Notes under the pieces: generated by a model
Databases searched by the model: none
What the model was told of the DNA's origin: nothing
What the model saw: only the letters and a program-made list of their open reading frames with translations
Part shown: positions 49,922-63,544 of the stretch, one piece after another
Layout: each line of letters begins with the position of its first letter
Numbering within the stretch: the stretch's first letter is position 1
Translations under genes and position numbers: made by a program
Assembly (NCBI GenBank): GCA_907165065.1
Contig: OU015528.1
Location: forward strand, 72,025,474 to 72,089,473
Direction: 5' to 3'
Length of the DNA: 64,000 nucleotides
Origin: Caprimulgus europaeus
Lineage: Eukaryota > Chordata > Aves > Caprimulgiformes > Caprimulgidae

Positions 49922-52900
49922 CACCTGTAGAGTTATATACACAGCTGTCTAGCATAATGCCGTAGAACAATGTATCTGTACACCAAGGTTTCAACATCTT
50001 ATGAAAGAGGTCAGTCAAAATGTTAATCTGCTAGAACTCAAATCTGATGGATAGTGGAATAATTTCCATGTGCATTCTTTTGAAAAATAAATGGAGAAAA
50101 ATAAATGGAGAAGCAGTCTTCAAATTATTGTAGTTTTTGTATTAGAAGGGATTCTAGTTTCTATGAACAACAGAGAAACCAATGCCAAGGTACTATGAAT
50201 TACTTTTAAAGGACAGTGTGCCAAGACTCTTTATCAGTATTAAAAAAAAAAAAAAAAAAAGAAGGCTGTGTATTTGTTCAAAAGCAAGAATGGGAACTAC
50301 TGTAAAGCTCTTAATGAAATTTGTGGCTAAAATGACACTATCTTGATTTATCGTTTGTAAGCACTATTAAGAAGTACCCTTGTCAAAGTATTGAGCAGAC
50401 ATGTTTCTTGTGAACCTTAATGAAATTAATGCCTAAAGCATGGCAAAAAAACATGGTATCATATAAGCCAGAATTATCGGGAGCACTTCCCTGATACTGG
50501 AATTTCAAATATTGCAGTTGTTTGTTTTTTTTTTTTTTTTAAGTTGGTCATTAAATGCCACATTATATAGGCTACAGGTAACATGAATGAAATAAATATC
50601 TTTGAAAATCAGATCATTGAAATTTTTTAACTATTACTGTCCTTTGAAATATAATAGTAATTGTTACTAAGCAAAAGAGGGTGGGAGAAGCAAAATTCAC
50701 ACTCCATGGTCCGACTTAGTATTAAAAGCAGATCATGAGGAATTTGTAAGGAGGTAATAAGGGTGTTCCTCATATCTACAAATGCAGTATCAATAGAGCT
50801 TTATTACCTTATCTGGAAATCTGACTTCCATTGTGGACCACAGTCTGATAGGAATTCACCAGCAGAAACAAGGGCAAACTGAAATCTCATAGCTGCCATT
50901 ATGAACTCTTAATAGACAATAGAAAATTCATGGAGTGGTATTCCAAAATGATCAAAGTACTTCATTACAGGAACCTAAAGGTATTGCACATCTCAAGTGA
51001 TCAGGATTTGCAAAGCACAAAACTATACAATATAGACACTAAGTAGAACAGCAAATGTTCACTCTTTTGTGAAGTTTTAGCATTCCTCCTGTGCAGCTAC
51101 TAATACACTTAATTGAATAAAACTATATATGTAGAATAACACTACCAACAAAAAAAAAGGGTCAATTTAGTTATTTCTTTGGAATTTCCAAACAAGGTGC
51201 ATCTCAGATATATCTTAGTGCAAAGGCAGTAATATGAAATTGTTTCCCAGACTTTTGAAAGGTAGCATTCATGGTTTTGAAGGGACTGTTATAGTCAGTG
51301 ATTGAATGATCAACTCTGACAGTACAGTAAATCAAAATCATCAGTCAGATATGAAGCAGTGCAATATCTGTTCATTTTCTTACACAAAATGAGAAAAAAT
51401 ATAGCCCAAGCCTTACAGTCTCTGAAGTTCAAAGAAGTTTACTATATTTTTCATATCTCTAGAATTTCAAGTTTCAGCTAGGAAAACTGTAATATCTAGT
51501 CCTGCAAATGTATTATAGCCAAAGTATGTCTATGTATATGTACTATACGGACTATCAGGCAGGGGGGTTTTGTACATTTTTTGTTTGTTGTTGTTGTTGG
51601 GTTTTTTTATAGGGCCCAAATTCTTCTCCACTCCACAACTGTACTGGTTTGCTGGCACTGTCTGAGCTTGTTATATTAAATTATTTCTATTGCTCTCTTT
51701 TGTATTGCTCTGATTAAGACAAACCATAGTGCTTTATTTCTCCTGATGCTTGTGAAAATATTACCTAAAGCACAATTTTAATTGACAGATACCTCAGCTA
51801 GCACAGTGTAATATTGTCGCTCCACAACATGCCTCTCACTCATTATATGCAAAAATAAATTGCTGAAGAGAACAACATATGCAATAGTGAAGTGAGAAGA
51901 TTGCCTTCTTCCCTGTAAATGCTATAGATGATTTGATAACTATAGCCACCACAATAAGTTACTATGTGCAAGGATTATAATGATGTGGTTGAGAACATTT
52001 TCAATACAGTTCCAAGATTAATATGACATTCGTAGAAGCAGAATTCCTGTATCTCTAACAAATATAATGGCTGAGTTACTAAATATAGTGTAAAATTGTG
52101 TATGCAGGGTAAGAGAAAGAAGAATAGAGCTAAGAGAAATATTCAGCATGATAAAAATGATCTGGATCTTTAGTTGCTCAGGAACACCCCTGCAAAGTAG
52201 ACATGAAAACTTTGTGTTATATTAATTATCTGAGGATTTATCGGAGAATGAGTTCCTGCATTCACTTCAGGAGAAAATGAAATGTCAGTTTTCAATGACA
52301 GACAGCCTTCTGGGATAGCTGCTTAAATAGAAAAAAAGAAGAAAAACTAGCCAACCATTTTAATAACTCTTTCCTTATTTTGCCATTTATGTAGCAATGA
52401 AGCTGAAAAAAAACTGTCATGGACCAGTCCGTTCCCCAGTCATCCTGCAACCTATTTCTTAGCCCTACAAAACAGGCCTTGCAAACTGCTGTAATATGCA
52501 AGTGTAATAAGGTAAGCTCCAGGGCCACAGTGTAAGCTTTAAGTCTGTTCATTGTGAGTATGCTTTTGTACAGTACTGTATTGAGCAATGTCAAACAAAA
52601 CAGCTGCTTCCAGAGTTAAGATACAAGTGAACAAATCAAAAGCTGGCTTAGCCTTAAGAGACATATCCCATCCATTTTCAAGAAGCATTTGCTGTTCATT
52701 ATTTCTGCTAATAATTTCTAGTGCACAACTGTAAGCTACCTTGGGGCTGACTGTGGCAATGAAAGTAAGTGATGACAGATAACAGAAATAAAGTAAAAAA
52801 AAAAAAAAGAGAAAGATAGGTAGAAAAGGGTAGAAACAGAAGAGATTCTGAGGGAAAAAAAAAAGACCAAAATAATAAAAATAATATTAACATTTAAAAC

Positions 52901-55900
52901 AAAACCACAAAAATCACAGAAACATACAGCCTCTCTCCCTGCCTCCTGCCACCTCCCCCCAAAAAAAACAACAACAAACAACCCAAGTAACCAAAACCCC
53001 CCCAGATTTCCCAGATGGGTGCTCTATGATAATAAAGAACTTATCAAGAACTTATCGATGTGATAATTACAGGTTTTTTACGGAGCAACTGAGAAAAAAA
53101 AAAAAAAAAAAACAACTCCGGTCTCTCTACTATAACAAGGACACCTGTTCTGCACTGTTATAAATAGAGACTGGTAAAACAAGTGCTTTGGCCCAGGAAT
53201 CCATAAGAAACTGGAACTGTTGGCCTGCTCAGACAGCACAAGATAAGATTTCAGGCTTTTGAAGTGATCACAACACAGATCTGTAATAATATGATAATAT
53301 AGACACATTCAGGTTGCTTGTAAATACTAACTTAGGATAAGTGTTAAAGAAATAAAATCACAAGAACCCCAATTCCTTTCCCTCCCTTTCAAACAGTACT
53401 ATTTTAAAAAAAATCTCCAAACAATCCCTCTCTGAAGTCAGGATCACTTCTTTCTGTGATGCAAACTGAAAAGATGAACGCCTACTAGCAGAAAAATAAA
53501 TAAATAATAATCTTGGATACATTTTAGAACTGTTCAGTTTTGGGACCAGACTTCAGATTTTAAACACTTGTTTACTACTCTGCAAAAACCTCTAGACTTT
53601 GAAGGAGTATTGTCATAGGACAGAAAGTCTTCAAAATCTAACATAATATTTAGACTCAAGATATAAAACAATTGTGAGATTATTTGTTTCTGTATCATTT
53701 AAACCAAGAATATAACATTTTTATATTATTCTAATATGGTGATGGAGATAGTGAAGGACATGAAGAAACTGAATGGAGAAATTTTTGCCATCTCATTCTG
53801 GTTCAGACAATTATCTAGCAATGAGTTTCCTTTACTGTTTCTTGTCAAGGCACTGACAAAGGGACTCTGAACAAAAATTGGTGGCAGTGGTTTAGTTAAA
53901 TTATACTAAACATATTGATTTATGCTTCTGTCTGAAATCCTTGGAACCTTCTGAACCTGCTTTTGAAAGCTCAGCTGTACAGATGAGTTTGTTGCCAAAG
54001 AAAAGTCAAATGTACTTGCTTGGCCACCTAAGCGGAATGCAAAATTAAAGATATAGTTCTTTGGTCTGTTAAAAACAATAGAATTTATGGAGAAGCTGGA
54101 TTTTCCCTACAGATGCCTGGAATCAGGAGTGTACTCTGAGAAAACACCTAACATATAGCTACATAGCTATGGAATGTGAGTACTATTAATTTTAAAATTA
54201 ATTTCTCTTGGGTAAGGGTCTACTTATAAGATGACTTCTAAATACCACTGATACTACTTTTGAATAAATATTACTTGACTGTAGCTCTGGAGATGGACCT
54301 CAACATTAATTCCCTGGTCAGACTGAGTTTGAAGCTGTACTTGGTACAAAATCAAATTAACAATATCACTGCCATAGTGTGATATTCAGGACATGACTTC
54401 ATCTAGAATATGAATGTGTTTTATATATCAGAGGCTAAAGCAGGTGAGACTAGGAAATGAGTGGTCATTAATTTCAGAATACATATTTCTTCTATATTTG
54501 ATGAATTAATTTGGTTGAAGTAAGTCACAATCTTGTGGAAAAGGAGGTAAAAACAAATAAGAGGCAGCAGGTATCAGGCTGAGGCACCGACCAAACCTCA
54601 AAACCAAAGCAGATCAGATTGGATGATGCTCATGTCTTTTGTTTTATTAGTTATTTTACAACTTTCACACTCATTCCTCTTTCCAAATGACAACTAATTT
54701 TGGTTTTTATCAAGCTGTAGAAAAGAAAAAAAAAAAAAATCACAGGTTTTTCATAGTCCCAACAAATGCTTTGCCTTTATAGCTGAAAAAATACCCCCAA
54801 CAAACAACACTATTTTCTTAAGAAAGATTTCCTTAAAGGCATCTTATTTAAATTTCCCTAAGTAATTGACTGTTATAAAATCACTGTTTTCATACAGATA
54901 GTAGAAGAAAATTGCTCTGATTCCTAAGCTGCCTGCTCAGTTACTGTTGATTCTGCATACTGAGGAACTGTGATCAGCAATGGTTCTCAACAGAAAAAGG
55001 GCTTTTTGAAAAGACATTTCCAGCAGGAAAAAGTAGTATCTTGTTAAGCTCTCAGACATTTCAGCATTTGGTAATGAGTCACTGAAGCATCTGGCATGAA
55101 TTTAAGCACCTTTGAACCATTTATGCACTGATAATGTTGATACACACTTCTTTGTTTATGGAAAAGAAGACGTGAATGCATTCATTACCGCCTATGATGC
55201 AGCTATCAGAAGTAAATTAAAAAAAATTAAAAAGCAATCCATGAGCAACAGGCAAAATGAATGCAAACGCTACATTCAGTTTTGGGAACACAGCATCTGA
55301 AGGCTTTGCCAAGGTGGTGATACATCATTTTTCAAAATGGATGAAGTTGAGGGAAACAACAAATGCCTGAAGGAATTACTATAGTAAGACATTTGTTAGT
55401 TTCTGAACTACACTGTTTAGACAATAATGCCTTAGAGGCAAAGTTGAATGCATTGTTTGTGCTTAGCATATCTAAAACACAAGAGGAGCAATCTCATCAT
55501 TAAAAAAGCAACCCTGATTTAAGAAGGAAGTTAAGTTTTCGGTTGAATTTTCACAAGCTACAAGTAACATGAGCATTCAGTAAGACATGACAGAATTACT
55601 GACAAAGCAACTTTTTGCCTACAACACACTGCACTCTCACAAGATCTCTCACCCCTTCCCTAAAACAAGCAAATTACCCTCATCTGTACATATGAAGAAG
55701 AATATGTACTTATTAAAAACTAAAATTATTTATAAAAAATAAAAAATCTGTTAAAAAATAAAATCAGAAGAGCCACCAATAAATAATTTTTTAAAATCCA
55801 GATCTTTCTTTTATTATTTTACAGTTATTTTCAATAAGAGCATGCTTGCAGCTGTACAAGGTTACAGGGAATTTTGTGATGCTTGATGATGACAGCACAG

Positions 55901-56639
55901 ACCCCATTTTTTATATGCTTTTCTCCATTTACTTCAGTAAAGTATGGCTGAAGTACTCATGTAAATAAATCCAGGCTCAAACCCATTGTTAGGTTTTGGC
56001 ACTAACAACTCTCTGAGGAAAATCTTTTTCATACTCCAGTGCCTCAAGTTTGACCTATCAGCTTAGAAAATTTAGATGACTGAACATCCAGAGTTCTTGA
56101 GCACCTTTGAATAGCTCTACAGTCAAATTTATTCAGTAAGTCTTCTGCAAATCACACATATTATTACCTGCTTTCCTATGATTTTGGGTGTTGTATCTTT
56201 TTTGCCAACCAGAAAAACACTGGAGTGATAGTCAAAGTATTTTAATCATCTGGGAAATAATTAAATAGGAACAGCAGGTAGAATCTCTCATGTATCAGAC
56301 CAATGTAATTGTCTTTTAGAACAGTAGCAGGCCTTGCAGATGGGGAGAGGCAGTAGATGTTCTTTCCTGAGTCCATTAAAGCTCATAAACTAGGAAAGAA
56401 AACAGCAGGAATAAAAATGTTACAGGTTGGATGCAAAACTAGGTAGATAGCCATGTCTGCAGAACAGTTATCTGTAATTCACTGTCAAATAATGAAAAAC
56501 ATATCAGGTTATACTGCACAGGGACCAGTCTTGGGATAATGGAAAAATCTTGTTAGCTTTTATTATTTTCTTATTATAACTTCAGCAACATCACTGTGGA
56601 CAAGTCTATGAATATGCTGAAAGACAATGCTGACACCAA
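49922..56639. other. Intergenic, about 6.7 kb, low-complexity tracts only
   Basis: AT-rich with A and T homopolymers (for example 50241-50259, 50528-50540 and 53095-53111), a direct duplication of a 14-bp unit (50082-50109) and a TGT repeat (51584-51600). No gene or known repeat recognised. Confidence 0.5.
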
Positions 56640-56823
56640 AATCAGAAATAAACTTCTTAACACCAATGTAGTCTTAAGAAGCAGGCACTTTATTACAGCA
56701 CTGAATGCATGGGGGATCGCTCCACCTATCATGCATATCCACTCGTCTCTCTACATAAGCTTTATACCATCAAAATATGCATATTCTTTGCTTTTACAAT
56801 AAGTTATTAACATATTGACTACA
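56640..56823 (-). mobile_element. Possible short ERV LTR (alpharetrovirus-like layout)
   Basis: On the minus strand it starts TGTAGTC at 56823 and contains GTGGAGCGATCCCCCATGC. AATAAA (56694-56689) is followed by GTGCCTGCTTCTTAAGACTACATTGGTG, and then TTTTGGTGTC just past the end resembles a primer-binding region. This order recalls avian alpharetrovirus-type LTRs. The identity is by layout only; no paired LTR or coding region was found. Confidence 0.4.
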
Positions 56824-56859
56824 TCTCCAAGAACTCATTAATATATGTAAATGTTCCTT

Positions 56860-57123
56860 TCACATGTGCACTTTCTCTCTCTGGTGGTCATCAAAGTCCT
56901 CTGGTGGTTGTTGATAGTCTTCATCACTGTGTCCTTTGTACTTTTGTGCACGCTCTGTTCTTTCTTGGGCTTTTTTCCGACACTTCTGTCTACCTTGAGT
57001 TAGCTCAACATGTTCTCTTGTCATATCCCAGTGATCAGTAAAACAAAAACTCTTAATGCTTCTATGAACACCAAGGTAATAAATTTCAATTTCTGAAATT
57101 CTATAATGAAGATAAATTGTTCT
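56860..57123 (-). other. Open stretch of 87 codons, unknown
   Basis: An uninterrupted minus-strand frame ending in TGA at 56860-56862 and bounded upstream by TAA at 57124-57126. Its last third is strongly charged (Lys/Arg/Glu, then Asp/Gln/Pro, for example QQPPEDFDDHQ). An acceptor-like TTTCAG lies inside its upstream part (near 57097). It has no early ATG, so it could only be a terminal exon, a decayed retroelement reading frame or chance. It ends 37 bp from the start of the possible LTR at 56823, on the same strand. I do not recognise the protein. Confidence 0.25.
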
Positions 57124-57126
57124 TTA

Positions 57127-60100
57127 CTTCAGTACTTATTTAATGATTAGAACAGGCCTGGGACTTCACAGTCTCTTCTTGGTAAGGTTTCTATGATTGC
57201 CTAGTTCAAAACTAACAATCCTTAACTTCTACATTATGCTTTACAATTTCCTACTTCTTAATTAAACCCAACTCTTCTATATAATCAAAGTTTGATTATT
57301 TTATCCAATACTTGTAACAGTATTGAAGTCTAACTTTATTGCATTGAAAAGTTGGAGAAATGTCTTGATATCTACAGAATTCTGTGTGTAAAAAATGCAA
57401 TTTATTTCATTCAAGCAGGTACATTCAGTTAATTAAACACAGGGTAAAGAGTGACCAGGAAGGCAGCAGACCAAGGTTTGAGGCTGTAATGGGTCACAAA
57501 TTGCACAAGTCAACAGCACAGCCTTGTTAAGTCAAACATAAAACTACCACATAAATCAGGAGAACAACCTGTATAGTTTCCTACCACTTTGAAATTTACC
57601 TATTTCTCTTCGAACAGGCCACCTTCCAAGTGGGCATTGTACCTTCTGCTTAGTAGAGTTCAGAGAAGAGCAACAAAAGATCAGAAGTCCAGAAAAGAAT
57701 ACATTAGACAGTGGGAGTAAATCTTGAAAAAAGAGAGAGACTGAAGGGAACAGAACAATTTTCTCTTATGTAAAAGGATTGTAAATAAAGGATCAATGTC
57801 CTTTCCATCTACTTTGGCAGTTAATTATCAAACTTCATACATTTTCATTATACTATCCCCTTAAACATGTTATATAAAGAAAACAAAATATTCAAAGCAA
57901 CATTAAAATATTAACATTGTAAAACCTTCTCAGGTATGAGTTTTTGAAATGTTTGAAGCAACCAGTCAATAGACCAGAAACCAAATTATCCGAACAAGTA
58001 AACTGCCCATTACTAGGGACATACACTATTCTGTTTAAAGAGGGTATTACCGAAACAAAATTGCACCAAATAGAACACAGATTCTCAAATTCAAAAGCCT
58101 ATGTTTTCATTCTTTCATTTCTTTCCTTTTGGCACTACAGCACATCTCTAGAAGAGAAAAAGCAGTGAGGTAGCAGTGACTCCTGGTCTGTTTTCTACAG
58201 ACTATTTTGTCTCTCAGTCCAAGGGAATGAACACTGATCAGAATGTGAATCTCTTGAACAAACAAACAAACAAAAAGTCATCTATCAAATGTTTTACTGT
58301 AGAAATACAGAAGTATTTTGTCTGCTGTTTTTATATTCCAACATGGAAAAACATGCACTGTTTAAAAATGAAAGAAAAATTAATGCTGCTGGAAGTTTGT
58401 TGTTGGAATTGAAAGCACTAGCTGGGAAACGTCAGCTTATGAGTGTTTCTGTGCTAAATCCAGCCTCTCAGGAGGGTTCTAAGTAAATGGTTGTGGTTAG
58501 CAGTAAATTCTTCAGAAGGTAATAAATATTTTAGTGAAAGAAAGACAAAAGATGACACAATATGCCAGGTAAACCTGACACTAGCATTACTGAGTGAACT
58601 ACAGACCATTTCTGTGACTTCAAGTTCTTAAGGGACATCTCACCTTAGGAAGTACTTCAAAGGTGTTAAATCTTTTAAATACGAAATATTTTAGTCTCTT
58701 AAATACTGAGCTATGCTAACAAAATCAACATAGCAAGCCAATTACTTTTTAGATTATGCAGATTCAAAGAATTAAATTAGATTAAGTCAATTTCAGGAGA
58801 GGTTATTACAGTATCAAAGAAAAATAACATCTCATTAATCAATTCTACCCTCTATAAAAGGAATGAGAATATGCAGCTCTATGCTCCTTTTTCACAGAAA
58901 AAAAATACCCTCCAGTCTTTCCCTCTTTCCTTCATGTTTTAGGAGGGAAGATTGTTCTCTGTTAACACTGCAGGAGAGATTATGCAATTTCTGGCAACTA
59001 CTGTATCTGTAGTCATACTGAGAAAAATAAAGGATCATTGTACTCAGGAGCTTACATTATTGCTGTAATCGGCAACTTTGATCAGCTGGCAAGTTGCCAT
59101 TGAGAACATAATCTATCAAAAGCCTACTGCTACCCCTGAGGTATTTATAGCCCATATAAACACATTAGATTACATTAAAAATTAAGGAACAATAATATTC
59201 AGTTATTTCTTTTGATGGATGAAAAAAAATAAGTATACTAAGAGAAACTATAATGAGTGACTAGTATAATAATGAAGTAAACTTAATGTCACAGTTATAG
59301 TAAGTAGTTGTGATCTAAACATTAAAGTTATATCTTACTAGAACAGCACATACTGGCTTTTGGTCCTTTATGTTTTATATTTATATTTATATTTATTTAA
59401 AAAAATACCTTGTTAAATTACAGCCTGAGAAATGTTCATATTGAAGAGCTTAATCTTTCAGAGAAATCCTCAGCCATCTGTTTGCCTAAGGTTCAGAGTG
59501 CTGGCTGAAAAGAAGTAAAGAATACACCTCATATTAATTTACGCTGCTCTCATTTGCTGACAGATTCTCTCATTACACTGAAGGTTTGTGACAAACAATA
59601 ACATACAGTCCAAATGCTTATGCTTGTTTTAGTGCCATGGAAAACAGCCTGCTAAACAAGAAAACAGTGTAATTCCCCCTAAAGACAAAACCAAACCACC
59701 ACATCTGAGTTAGAATCAAAATACTAAATGAGAAGATAATTATTCTCTGAATACACCGTTTTTATGCAGTACATTCAGAATACAACAGAGTGCTAAATGA
59801 AATGTCTAATATCAAACTTAGTGTCTTTACTACCTTTGCCTGTACCCAGGGAAACAGAATACATTACTTGTTATTCTCATACACCAGCACCACAATTTCT
59901 GTAGCTCTGGCTCGTGTAGAATTTCAGGCTTTACTTTATTCTCCTTTGAGGGTAAAGCTACATAGTTCACTGGAGCACTAAGTGCGAAAACCTAAATTTA
60001 GCTCAAAATAAACAGGTAAATCCAAGAGATATAGTTAGGCTATCCTCTATATTCCACTGCAGATTATGTATGCTCCAATTTTGCTACATTTGCCAAATAT

Positions 60101-60328
60101 TTTTTCTCGTATTGAAAAAATGTTCAGCCTTACAAATAAAAAAATGCAGCTTGTTAGATTTGAAACATGCTTACAAATACTTTGAGGCACTCACAGTTCA
60201 AGTATTAATCCCATCAACACTTAAATCCATAAAAAAGGAGTTAAAAAGTAAAAGAAAAAAAATAGTTTATGGGTAGGAAGAAATTTTAGATGTTGTTTTA
60301 CTTTTTTATTTAATATTTTTATTCTAAG
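57127..60328. other. Intergenic, simple repeats only
   Basis: AT-rich. It contains an AAAC repeat (58256-58274) and a TTTATA repeat (59373-59398). A possible very old CR1-like trace lies near 57650-57690 (AGAGTTCAGAGAAGAGCAAC). No gene recognised. Confidence 0.45.
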
Positions 60329-60429
60329 AGCACTAATGGCCCAAAGACGTTTGAGTGACAGAGGAGATCTCCGGAGGTACTTTACTGCACTAGATCCCAA
60401 GTCTGATTTCACACTTCCAGAAGACACCC
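60329..60429 (+). CDS. Candidate internal exon of an unrecognised gene
   Basis: A 101-bp block with exon properties on the strand opposite PCLO. It has a long T-rich tract and acceptor (TTTTTATTCTAAG, AG at 60327-60328), an open frame and a near-consensus donor, ACACCC|GTGAGTAT, at 60430. The frame reads ...MAQRRLSDRGDLRRYFTALD and then DPKSDFTLPEDT. Its base composition and three CpGs contrast with the AT-rich surroundings. The ATG at 60336 could be internal or a start. If internal, the exon begins one base into its frame and ends one base into a codon. I cannot name the protein. No partner exon was found within the remaining 3.5 kb. It may be a real unannotated or lineage-restricted gene, a non-coding RNA exon, or chance. 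Confidence 0.35.
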
Positions 60430-63400
60430 GTGAGTATTTTTATGTCTCTAATGTTGCAAGTCTGACCCTTAGACTAAGTTCCCATTATATTTTCACTATC
60501 ACAAACATAGCAAAATGATGGCCTCTGCTCTGAGGATATTAGCTGTAATACTTCTGGAAGGCTGAAGGAAAGAGCAGCAAACATGAAGTTTATCGATGAA
60601 TTGTGCAGGCTTATCTATAAAGCTAATTTGTATTCAGAAACTTAATGATCAAAAGATAGTAGTTTTTTGTACCACTCCTTGAAGGCAGAAGTTTTAAGAA
60701 GGTTTTTAGCATAGATGATTTGATAGTTTTGCAGATCCTAATAGATTTGTCTGTTTATGACAGACAGATTGTCCTGATAAGTTACATAAATAAATGGTCT
60801 ATTTTATAAAGCTTGATGTAGCAGAACTGTGTTAGGGCTTGTGCAAAGAGACATTTAAAATTTCAAATTTTTCAGATTTAAAATCTTACCAGCATCCAGT
60901 TCCTTCCTAGTACCACCAATTTTTGTCAGTAATTCCTGACAGTAGCTTCTAGATAAAGTAACATGAGTACATTAGAAGACTTTATTTTAAATTATTAAAT
61001 ATATATATATATTGTGATACTTATTTCTTCCCTTTTCTCTAATATTTTTTTAAAAAATATATTAAATTTAAATTTTCATGATCTTGTAGTGTTCTGCTTA
61101 TGAAAATTAGTTTGTGGTGGATTGTAATGCCTTTAACTAGATGTGGGACAAGAGGATAGGTGAAGCTCGTTTTTGATTATTCATCTTCTTTACTGCCTTA
61201 AATAAAATCTTCCTTTTTTAAAAAACCCCCACACTCTCAATGATATGGCATGCAGACTTATTTTGTCATACTATTAATATAGTATTCTACTCATTAGAAG
61301 CAGATAAATACATTTAAGAAATGGGAACCATCAGTATGGTTATCTAGTTCCCTTTTCTGTGCTGCACAAACCAAAAAAATGTCTTGATTTCTAAATTGAA
61401 CTCAACAGTACTTAATGTGCAACAAGTGTTTCAGGGAATAAACATTTTTACCTAAATATAGCAATAACCTGTGTTAGTGATCTCAAATAGTTTAATTGCT
61501 CTGATATTTAAACAATAAATATTTAAAAGATATTTAAATGAAAGACACAAAATCTCAGTTGGCTTAGGAATTAGTCATGATCTTTATGTTAAGCTGCCAA
61601 TTTCAGTCACTATCAACCTGAGCTGAATCTGAAATACTTCATACTCTGGTGGCTGAACAAAGGCTTCTGTGAAATTAATAAATGCTTTTACCTATTTCTT
61701 CACAGAAAAGGGTCTAATTTTGTTTTGGTTTTATGCTACTACGATTGGCATCTTTCTGTGAATTGAGCAGAAGAAAAAGAAGACTAAACAGGACAGTCTT
61801 AGAGAATAAACTCCTGTAGTTCCACACTGATTCTTCCAACTAAAACAATGCTTAGCTACCAGTTTATATATACAGAGTTACACTATCATCACCAGGCAAT
61901 GTATGTTCTCTTTGCATAGCTGAATTTTGAAATTAATAAAATAGACCTCATTATTCTTTTAATGTTTCATTTAAACTAGAAAATAACTTTTATAAGACCT
62001 CAAAGAAAACTCCAAAGATTTATTGACTATAATTATTATCTTTCATGGACCTTGGATCCTACATTCTTTGTATAAGACTACATCCACATAAAAATGCCTT
62101 GGAGTAATATTCAGGAATAAAAAGTGTTCTTATGTTCTTATGAGAAAGCCTTCATTTGCAGAAAAAGAGTAATTTCTGAGAGGAAAGAGAATACTCAAGG
62201 TTATGTTGAAGGCAGAATTTAAATAACACAATTTGAGTTACAATCTGCAGTGCTGGAATAACATTTGTTTGTATATTATTCTATTAAGGACGACTCAAAA
62301 ATAAAATATTTTTAAAAGATAAAGCTAAAATAAGCATTTATTATACTGTATTTAATATTAAATTCACAAAATTTTACAGACTGTCTTGAAAAGTACTCTT
62401 CTGTTGATTTTACCTAGATAGTATTTCAAGTATATACAACCATAAGAAGAACCATACTGAAATTTACACAGTCAACAGAGAAGTTATACTGAAAATTTGT
62501 CAAAGCTGAGTCAACTCTAAATTGTCTTTCAAAGTCACATTAAAAAAAAAAAAAACACTAAAAAAACAAACACAGAAAAATGTGGTGCTAGAACATGGTG
62601 ACTTCAGCCTATAATTACATATTTGATTTTGCTAAACAACAAAACATTTTGAGAATGGTATTACATGTTAGTTTTTCTAGGCAGGTAAATCCATTACTTT
62701 ATCATTGGGATGATGATTCTGAATAAATGTGAGCTGGCAGTAAGAATAAAACTATTTTGCAATAATCACTTGGCATAAATAAATAAAATAAATTTAAAAG
62801 TATAACTATTATTTCAGGTCTAAAATCAGGGGACTAAGGTCAGGATTCATCAGACCAAATTCAGCAACCCACAGCATAAACATCTCCCCATGAGTTTAAG
62901 CTCTCTTTACAGTCAGTGGAGGTCATAAATCTGCTCTAGAACTTGATTAATCTCATCTCCTGAAGTAGCTGTCTAAAATAGGCTAGGTGAACCATGCCCT
63001 AGACATTTGTTTTTCTTAACCAATTCTAAAGGGCTTCTAGGCAACTAGATCAGAAGTAGCCAGATGATATGACACTATTGGCTGTGTCTCTTTCAGCAAG
63101 TGTACCCAGTAAAATAGTTGAAGAGTAAAAAAAAATAAACTCTCCACTCTGCTCTTGACATATGTTTGGAAACATTACTGGAAACAACAGAGTAATATGA
63201 ATTTATTTTTTCAACCCTATCATAATACTCTCTATAAATAACATAATTAAAGAATGGAATTGCTAAATATGTAACCCCAGTGTATACCTACAGTTCTGAG
63301 ATGTGACATGCCCACTACAGCAGCAGTATGACTTACAGGTTGACTATTACAAGTTTAAATCCTTTTCAAAAGAGTATAATGGTAAGCATATTGCTTTGTT

Positions 63401-63496
63401 TTCTAGTATTCACTGCCTAATGATTTTGGGTGAAATGTTGTTAAAGAATTGAAAGGACATTTCAAAAAAGCTGGAGTCAAATCTCTCCTTGGCATT
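60430..63496. other. Intergenic or intron of the candidate gene, nothing recognised
   Basis: AT-rich with TA repeats (about 61001-61012). No coding or repeat feature recognised. Confidence 0.45.
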
Positions 63497-63544
63497 CACA
63501 GAATCACAGGATGTTAGGGATTGGAAGGCACCTCGAAAGATCAT
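63497..63544 (-). repeat. CR1 3' terminus, 48 bp only
   Basis: TTCACAGAATCACAGGATG, TTAGGGATTGGAAGGCACC and TCGAAAGATCAT are the antisense CR1 3' terminus. It stops after 48 bp, an extreme 5' truncation. Confidence 0.85.

Noticed and set aside
57600..57700. Possible very old CR1 trace
   Set aside because: Only a short CR1-like phrase (AGTTCAGAGAAGAGCAAC) is visible and the surroundings do not follow CR1 order.
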